A DNA stretch of 64,000 bases from Halocaridina rubra (lineage: Eukaryota > Arthropoda > Malacostraca > Decapoda > Atyidae). The notes below the pieces were generated by a model. That model searched no databases, was not told the origin of the DNA, and saw nothing but the letters and a program-made list of their open reading frames with translations. Where the stretch lies: assembly GCA_037179515.1 (NCBI GenBank), contig JAXCGZ010019285.1, positions 1 to 64,000 on the forward strand, given 5' to 3'. Of the stretch, positions 58,371 through 64,000 are shown one piece after another. Position numbers and translations under genes: made by a program. Every line of letters begins with the position of its first letter. Position 1 is the first letter of the stretch.

Positions 58371-58747
58371 TGTGCAGGATGCTAATAATACATCCTACAA
58401 ATCAGAAAGTCTTTTTAAGCTAGGTTTATAAAAGCATCTCTTAAAGAGCACTTAAGCCTAGAAACCAGCGACTCCAACACATCCGGCGGTATTATAATTC
58501 AATGCTACTGAGGACAAATAACATGCACATAGCACAGCTGCACCAGTGTATATGTGTGTGTATGAATGTTGTAAAGTGAATGCACAAGCTATACTCACTC
58601 AGATCCAATACCTCCAGTAGCGATATTCGCAACCCACTGCCCACAACAACACAACACAAGCCTCCCCAGCGGGAATCTCCCACGCCATCGTACTCAACCG
58701 AAAAGTACCGTACCTAACATACAGTATTCTATATACATATCTACACA
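58371..58747 (-). repeat. 5' LTR of gypsy element
   Basis: TGTGCAGGATGC to CATATCTACACA, 377 bp. Pairs with 53924-54316. Confidence 0.9.
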
Positions 58748-58752
58748 CAACA

Positions 58753-59130
58753 TAGGTAAGAAAAAGCAACTAAAATTAAGAGTGAAAAATTATATAAAAA
58801 ACTATAATATATAAAAATATAAAAATGCATAAAAAATTTATATGCTTAAAAGCTTAAAAATTTTGAGCATAGCAAGTGCTGTGCACTTGAAACATATACA
58901 AAAATTACCTAGGAAAAACGAAAAAGTACATTCTTACAAAAATTAAATGCGAAAATACACTTCACATAAATTAATGCATAACATTATTTCAAAGCTTAGA
59001 ACTCCTAAAAAGTGCGCATAGTATGTGCTGTAGACTTGAAACGTACACAAAAGTCACCTAAAAAAATAACTGCAAAATTACATAAATATACAGACACTAC
59101 TAAGCTTAAGCATGCTAGATTCCAGAAGTC
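58753..59130. repeat. Decayed tandem repeat flanking the gypsy insertion
   Basis: A unit of about 125 bp with AAAGCTTA, GCATAG..GTGCTGT, ACTTGAAAC and ACACAAAAgTCACCTA recurs near 58850, 58990, and on the other side of the gypsy near 53870 and again near 59610. The gypsy therefore landed inside an older degenerate repeat. Function unknown. Confidence 0.5.
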
Positions 59131-59411
59131 TATTTGTTAGTAGAATTGTTCATAAGTTGTGTTTTAGGTTAAAAAAAAAAAAATACTAAACGGTACAGGC
59201 ATATGCAGCACTGAACAGTACTTGGGATAAGGACACTTAACTACTATATAAAACGTAAAGTATAGAGTATTAATGAATTTCAATAAAATAATAATAAAGT
59301 AATAATATAGTACAGTACAGTAACACATACATTAATACATGGGTAAATAATGGGTAAGTTTTTGTTTGCATCTGTGAATGTTCATAATTTAAATGTTTGT
59401 AAGTAGGGGAG

Positions 59412-59989
59412 CTTCAAGCAAGATGTTTGTGATGGCAATTATTACCTTATGTAAATAGTGATACCTCTTCTTACATCTTCATTCATTTCAAGACTTATGA
59501 CTGAAGTAAAAAATGTCCACTAAAGACAACCTAGACCCCTATAAACCCCTACAAGCAACCCCATAACGTCTATCACACCATTTAAAAATGTATAAAATAA
59601 TTTTAAAGCTTGATATCTAAAATTTTTATGCATAGCATGCACAGTAATACTGTACTTCAAACAGTGGGTTGCTTATATGATGTTTGGCATGCATAGTTCC
59701 ATCGTTCCGCCATGTGATGGCATTGGTGCATACCAGTTCATCAAAGCCCATGATTGTTACCGTTGTTATGAAGCTGGCTGTATAAATGTTGAGCTAACGA
59801 ACAGCATTATAGTGCGATAGATGTTATGGGGTTGCTTGTAGGGGTTTGCAGGGCTTTATAGAGATCTAGGTTGTCTTTATTGGACATTTTTTCTACTTCA
59901 GTCATAAGTCTTGGAATGAATTAAGAAGTAAGAAGTATTACACTATTTACATAAGGTAATAACTGCCATCACAAACATCTTGCTTGAAG
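59412..59989. mobile_element. Foldback (long inverted repeat) element
   Basis: Arms of about 165-175 bp (59412-59574 and 59816-59989): CTTCAAGCAAGATGTTTGTG at the left is matched by CACAAACATCTTGCTTGAAG at the right, and inner CTACAAGCAACCCCATAACG by its complement. The 240-bp spacer has no frame. Arm divergence of roughly a few per cent to ten per cent by eye. No other copy in this window. No terminal signature that would name the family. Confidence 0.8.
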
Positions 59990-60737
59990 ATGCTGTCCAT
60001 ATCTGATGGTGGTTTAAAGGTTTCTATAGCACAATCTCAAAATGAATCATTTTCTTGGCACAAATTCTTATGGTGAGGTCCCCTTGTACAGTCACGATAC
60101 CTAAGAGGGTTAGAGGCAAGCAGTCTCTAACATGAGGTCAGGTGAATTGCTACTTGGTTCTAGAAAATATATCATTATTACTCTCTTTTTCTATCTTGAG
60201 AAACTATTCAGAAAGACTTCTCCCTGACTAATACAGGGTATTCCTGATTCTCCCAACTATGATATAGTTTGGAGAGAAATGGGAACCATAGGCATAATTG
60301 CCTAATATTGCACTTCTGTATAACAATTTTCACCATAATAATTTTGTTCTCAATCCTCATCTCAGGTTACTCTAAGGAGTATGCATCTCCTATGCCTGCA
60401 TCTAATATTAAATGGAATTCGAGTGACCAATCACGCAAGATGTGAGGAAAATATCAACAATGGGATGCTAGCCTTGAAGCTCTAAAACAGGAGTTATATG
60501 AGAAGAAGGAATTCAATTTTCTTAACTGTCACTGAGTTTTGGGCTTTGACCCAACACACCTGTGAACACAGACAACTGTAAACAAACAGCTGTAACCCTT
60601 ACTTCGGTCTCTTTTTGGTGACAAACTCGATGCTAGGTGAAGCAAAGCCAACCTGAGTAAGAACCTCTTGACACGTTGCAAGGAAACACACAGAAATATG
60701 ACATTAAACCAAAACACAAAGAATAACGGCCACTAAC

Positions 60738-61093
60738 CTTCCCCTCTTGTGTAGTGGACGAGCATTGACGTTCCGAAGAGTGACGAGGGAGTTTTTCTGC
60801 TTCGAATGGTGTCCTCGAGAGTGCTGATGCTGGAGAGGTGTCTGAGGTGAAAAAGGCTTAGTATACAGATGATGCAGATGATTTGATGATGAAGAGAGCG
60901 GTCGGTGCGGTTGCCGTTGCAAAGATGCGTAGATACTAGCGTCTGTAAATCCTGAGATGACAGAATCCTGGTCAGGTGTCCAAGCATCCGCATACGGAGA
61001 TCCCAGAGCCACCGAGTAGGACATAGAAAAATGGTCCCTTTGGCAAAGAGATGTTGGTGGTGAAGGGGTTGCAGTGTAAGCAACAAAGGGAAG
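60738..61093 (-). CDS. Vang: Vang exon A: Ser/His/Pro/Gln-rich cytoplasmic N-terminal region
   Basis: 356 nt open in one frame, ending at donor GGAAG|GTTAGT in phase 2, which fits exon B exactly. It reads LPFVAYTATPSPPTSLCQRD, then MSYSVALGSPYADAWTPDQD and a His/Gln/Pro-rich stretch (HLHHLYTKPFSPQTPLQHQH, SRGHHSKQKN). Vang N-termini are low-complexity and rich in Ser, His, Arg, so similarity cannot confirm it; the phase match and splice sites support it. The acceptor is a CAG-TAG doublet: with the first AG the exon would begin with TAG, so the second is used here. An internal Met at 61024 could alternatively be a start. Confidence 0.62.
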
Positions 61094-61880
61094 CTACTGA
61101 AGATACAAATGTCTTCTGCATAAAGAAGGTGAATATAATGGGTAAACTCTTAGGGTGACAATAGGTAGTTGTGGACACACACTGCAAATGCACCTTGAAA
61201 GATTAACTATATCTTCATTTATTATGCTTAACATTCACCATGAGTTTACTTGCGGACATGAAGATGGAAATTATGACAAGTATATGGTCACTTATCAACT
61301 GGTTTCATTAGCGGATATTTGCAGTGAGCAGTGCTGTTATTGAGAAACAATATTATATTTAAGATGCAATCTAAAATGCCAGTTAAATAATCAAGTTTTA
61401 ACTTACATATGATAGTATCTTTTAAAGCACCAAGATTTTCTACTTTACTCCTCAAGTGTCAAAAGTTCGCTCGCATTATCGATCGGAAGTAAACGGAAAG
61501 TGTCTATTTATTCGTTCTGAATAAGCTTGAGAGAAGTATCTGGAGAGGTATCAACACTCTAACACTTACAACCATTTTCACAACAGAATTCACATTATTT
61601 GACAGAGAACTCTGGAAAAAGATCGATGATGTCATACATTACCAATCCAATTGAAATTCAGCTCCCTCAAACACCTGGAAAAAGAAAGAGGTGGTTCTAT
61701 ATTATGAATAATAATGAGATACACAAACTAATTCCAAAACGAAAATGGAATAAAAATGTTTTAATACAAGAGCAAATATATATTTCAATAGTAAGAGTTC
61801 TAAGAATTTCAAGAAAAAAATTACTTATAGTTTTTCCAAATAGAAGAGAAAACCAAATCAAATATTAAAATAAATTAATA
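61094..61880. other. No recognisable feature
   Basis: AT-rich, between Vang exon A and the Tigger-A derivative m5. A plus-strand frame of 89 codons at 61599-61868 is Lys/Asn/Ile-rich and matches no family. An unseen 5' Vang exon or promoter could be here, but nothing supports one. Confidence 0.5.
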
Positions 61881-63314
61881 CAGTGTTACCTCCCTTATCA
61901 CGGTAGTTCGGTTCCGGGACCCGGCGCGAACCAAGAAATTAGCGGAGTAGGATCAGCCTATATGTACATAGATATTTTTATGTATTTTTACGTTTACACT
62001 GTATAAACCCTCCCTGTACTATTAAAAAAACACCCTTTACATTATAAATAACAGCAAGCAACGTCATTTTTTATGAAAGTGATAGGAAAACTTACCGTGA
62101 ATGAGGTGATGATGACTTGACATACATATGTTCCATATTTTACAATAATTTTTACGTTTACGTAAAACAGCGGCCGACATCTACAAACTTTTTTCCTTCT
62201 TTCAACATATCTAAGAGTTTCACTTTATCTACAATGGTTAACATTTTCCTTTGCTGCTTAGGCTCACTACAAGAAGCCTTAGAAGATGAAGGATGCTTGG
62301 GAGGCATTGCAAAGGTTAAAATATGCGAGTACAAAAATCACAAGCAAAACATATTAATAATAATAAGCACAACGTGAATGGCGCACACGAGTGAGGCGAG
62401 ACAATGGAAGATGGTGGAAGCCTTTGTCCGAAACGCTGATAGCGGTATCGTATTTTACATGTTGCAATACTGTTAGTATTTATGTTTTTTACTATTTTTT
62501 ACTGTTTTATTATTCTTAAGCTAAGAAATACGTTTTTTTTTATCAATAAAATCATGAAACTACTGGAAATATAAATATATATGCTGGCTCACGTAGCTGC
62601 GACCCCAATACATTGTACGCTATCGAACACAAGCAAAACGTTTAATAAGCACAACGTGAACGGCGCACACGTGAGTTAGACTGAACGAGTCTTTGTCCAA
62701 AACGCTGATAGTGGTATCGTATTTTACATGTTGCAATACTGTTAGTATTTATGTTTTTTACTATTTTTTACTGTTTTATTATTAACATATATGCTAGCTC
62801 ACGTAGCTGCGACCCCAATACATTGTATGCTATCGAACACTATTTCGCATGATGCAATACTGTGAGTTATACTGTACGTACGTATATTATTCAGTTATTA
62901 GAACAATGTATATTAATTTAAAATTCATTTACTTATTTGATGATTGTACAAAATCTATTGTATTTATTCATGGTAATTTGGACCAAATATTCCTTTTGTA
63001 AAGATTATACTGTACTTTTCAAAAGAGGTGCTCAATAAACGTATCTATCTATTTATCTATCTATCTATCTAAATTTATGTTTTTTACTATTTTTTACTGT
63101 TTTATTATTCGTAGGCTGGGAAATAATTTGTTTTATCAAGTAGATAATGAAATATGTTTTTTCAATAAAAAAAAATTAAAATACTGAGAATTTTTTTTTT
63201 TAATATTTTAATATTTTTGCATATACCCATGAAATAAAATAATAATTTATCCAACAAAAAACGCGATACAGCGAGAACGCGAACCAAGAAACGCGAATAG
63301 CCGGGGGAACACTG
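61881..63314 (-). mobile_element. Tigger-A deletion derivative m5 (type II)
   Basis: 1.43 kb, CAGTGTTACCTCCC at 61881 to CGGGGGAACACTG at 63314. N-terminal transposase codons start at 62306 and end at the type II junction near 62165, identical in position to m4. The upstream region (62420-63230) contains tandem repeats and the same LINE tail insertion as m4. Confidence 0.87.
62870..63072 (+). repeat. LINE 3' tail with (TATC)n inside m5
   Basis: Plus strand ends AAAAGAGGTGCTCAATAAACG followed by (TATC)-type repeats (63042-63072). Same insertion point as in m4 at 32262-32455. Confidence 0.65.
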
Positions 63315-63346
63315 TATATGAAAATGTCTTGTGCGTGTGTACGTGC

Positions 63347-63564
<218 letters not shown>

Positions 63565-63566
<2 letters not shown>

Positions 63567-64000
63567 GTAATCCCTAGTTTATCGCGGGAGTTACCTTCCG
63601 GGACCACCCGCAATAGGTGAAAATCCACGAAGTAGCAGCACCATATTTATTATTTTACATTTATTTTTACCTTTATGAACTCTCCCTGCACTGTTAACAA
63701 CTCACCCTTTACTTTATTAATAACAGTACGCAAGCGTAGAGTTATATGAATGTGACAGGTAAGTTTACAATAAATAACAGCACGCAAGCGTAAAGCTATA
63801 TGAGCGTGATAGGTAAGTTTACCGTGAGTAACCTATACTTACTGTACAAATATTATACCTATAATAATAACAAATTATATTCATAATAACAATAATGATA
63901 ATACAGTAACTTTATGAGACTAATATGTGAGAGCAGAGAGGGATACAGTAATGATGACGATGAGGGTGATGATGACGTTTACATACTGAACAGCCGATGA
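63565..64000 (-). mobile_element. Divergent Tigger-A element, 3' part only (cut by window edge)
   Basis: CAGTAATCCCTAGTTTATCG at 63565 starts the 3' terminus, followed by the CCCTGCACTGTTAACAACTC and TAATAACAGTACGCAAGCG segments of the family 3' region with many changes (for example two GTGATAGGTAAGTTTAC-like units at 63745 and 63815). The GTAGCAGCACC variant of the terminus marks a separate sub-lineage. Confidence 0.72.

Larger units (their letters stand above)
53924..58747 (-). mobile_element. Ty3/gypsy LTR retrotransposon with 5-bp target duplication
   Basis: 4.8 kb element, 5' LTR 58747-58371 and 3' LTR 54316-53924. CAACA precedes 53924 and follows 58747, a perfect 5-bp target-site duplication. 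Protein order gag, protease, reverse transcriptase, RNase H, integrase fits gypsy. It is inserted in Vang intron A-B in the same orientation as Vang. Reading frames are interrupted many times, so it is dead. Confidence 0.92.
51256..60737 (-). other. Vang intron A-B
   Basis: 9.5 kb. Contents: Tigger-B miniature element (51697-52025), a 77-bp duplication (52294-52447), a gypsy element (53924-58747), decayed repeats beside it and a foldback element (59412-59989). The remaining stretches 52448-53750 and 59990-60737 show no gene, element or RNA that I can recognise. Confidence 0.7.
46187..61093 (-). other. Vang: Van Gogh (strabismus) host gene, partial: four exons and three introns
   Basis: Planar cell polarity membrane protein gene spanning at least 15 kb here. 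Exons A 61093-60738, B 51255-51105, C 49445-49339 and D 46336-46187 have AG acceptors and GT donors and join as phases 2, 0, 2, 2 without a stop. Introns are 9.5, 1.7 and 3.0 kb and carry most of the local transposons. The N-terminal start exon(s) upstream of A and the exons after D (third and fourth membrane segments, long cytoplasmic C-terminus) were not found in the window. Identification rests on the EVQILPQDDNWG / TAITGNTS segment and the two membrane segments, which together are specific to Vang proteins. Confidence 0.9.

Noticed and set aside
60001..60700. An extra Vang exon between the foldback element and exon A
   Set aside because: No minus-strand frame with flanking AG/GT in the right phase; exon A already joins exon B in frame.
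61599..61868. 89-codon plus-strand frame as a small gene
   Set aside because: Lys/Asn/Ile-rich composition expected from AT-rich DNA, no motif, no splice or promoter context.

Overview
This is eukaryotic nuclear DNA, very repeat-dense. It most resembles a decapod crustacean (shrimp, crab or crayfish type) genome. That is an inference from the mixture of very long (AT)n tracts, many pogo/Tigger DNA transposons, Penelope-like, copia, gypsy, Jockey- and RTE-like elements and a tRNA-like SINE, together with an arthropod-like host gene. No species can be named from sequence alone.

The one host gene I can support is on the minus strand at 46187-61093. Four exons join in consistent phase (60738-61093, 51105-51255, 49339-49445, 46187-46336) and encode the N-terminal part and first two membrane segments of Van Gogh/strabismus (Vang), the four-pass planar cell polarity protein. 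The extreme N-terminus probably lies beyond the right edge or in unrecognised sequence upstream of exon A. The rest of the protein was not found and should lie downstream on the minus strand (lower coordinates), beyond the left edge or missed. The introns hold a gypsy element (53924-58747, with a 5-bp target duplication), two Tigger-derived miniature elements, a SINE, and a copia element whose LTR stops about 40 bp from a Vang splice donor.

Positions 1-39480 and 61881-64000 are almost entirely mobile DNA. The main player is a Tigger family (called A here, 3' and 5' ends both reading CAGTG..). It has four transposase-bearing but broken copies (1-2402, 10453-13365, 17601-20908, 35723-38926), five internally deleted derivatives of two deletion types (6785-10452, 21738-22833, 22844-24534 are type I; 32013-33500 and 61881-63314 are type II), a 378-bp miniature copy, isolated ends, and a copy cut by the right edge. 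A second Tigger family (B) occurs at 24704-31893, split by an LTR retrotransposon, and as two short derivatives inside Vang introns. Two further TA-flanked transposon families lack any recognisable transposase: S (2599-5155 and 8600-10366), which carries a 180-bp satellite array, and C (33912-35637), which carries one monomer of the same satellite plus a 262-bp tandem array. S copy 2 sits precisely inside a Tigger derivative, flanked by TA duplications.

A Penelope-like element with a GIY-YIG endonuclease forms a large inverted pair at 13366-15870. Positions 39500-41560 are five copies of an unidentified 375-bp repeat interrupted by an RTE-type fragment, followed by a 3'-truncated copia element (about 41700-46146). 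Every transposon protein seen carries stops or frameshifts, so nothing here looks autonomous. The striking architectural rule is that long (AT)n tracts abut most Tigger termini.
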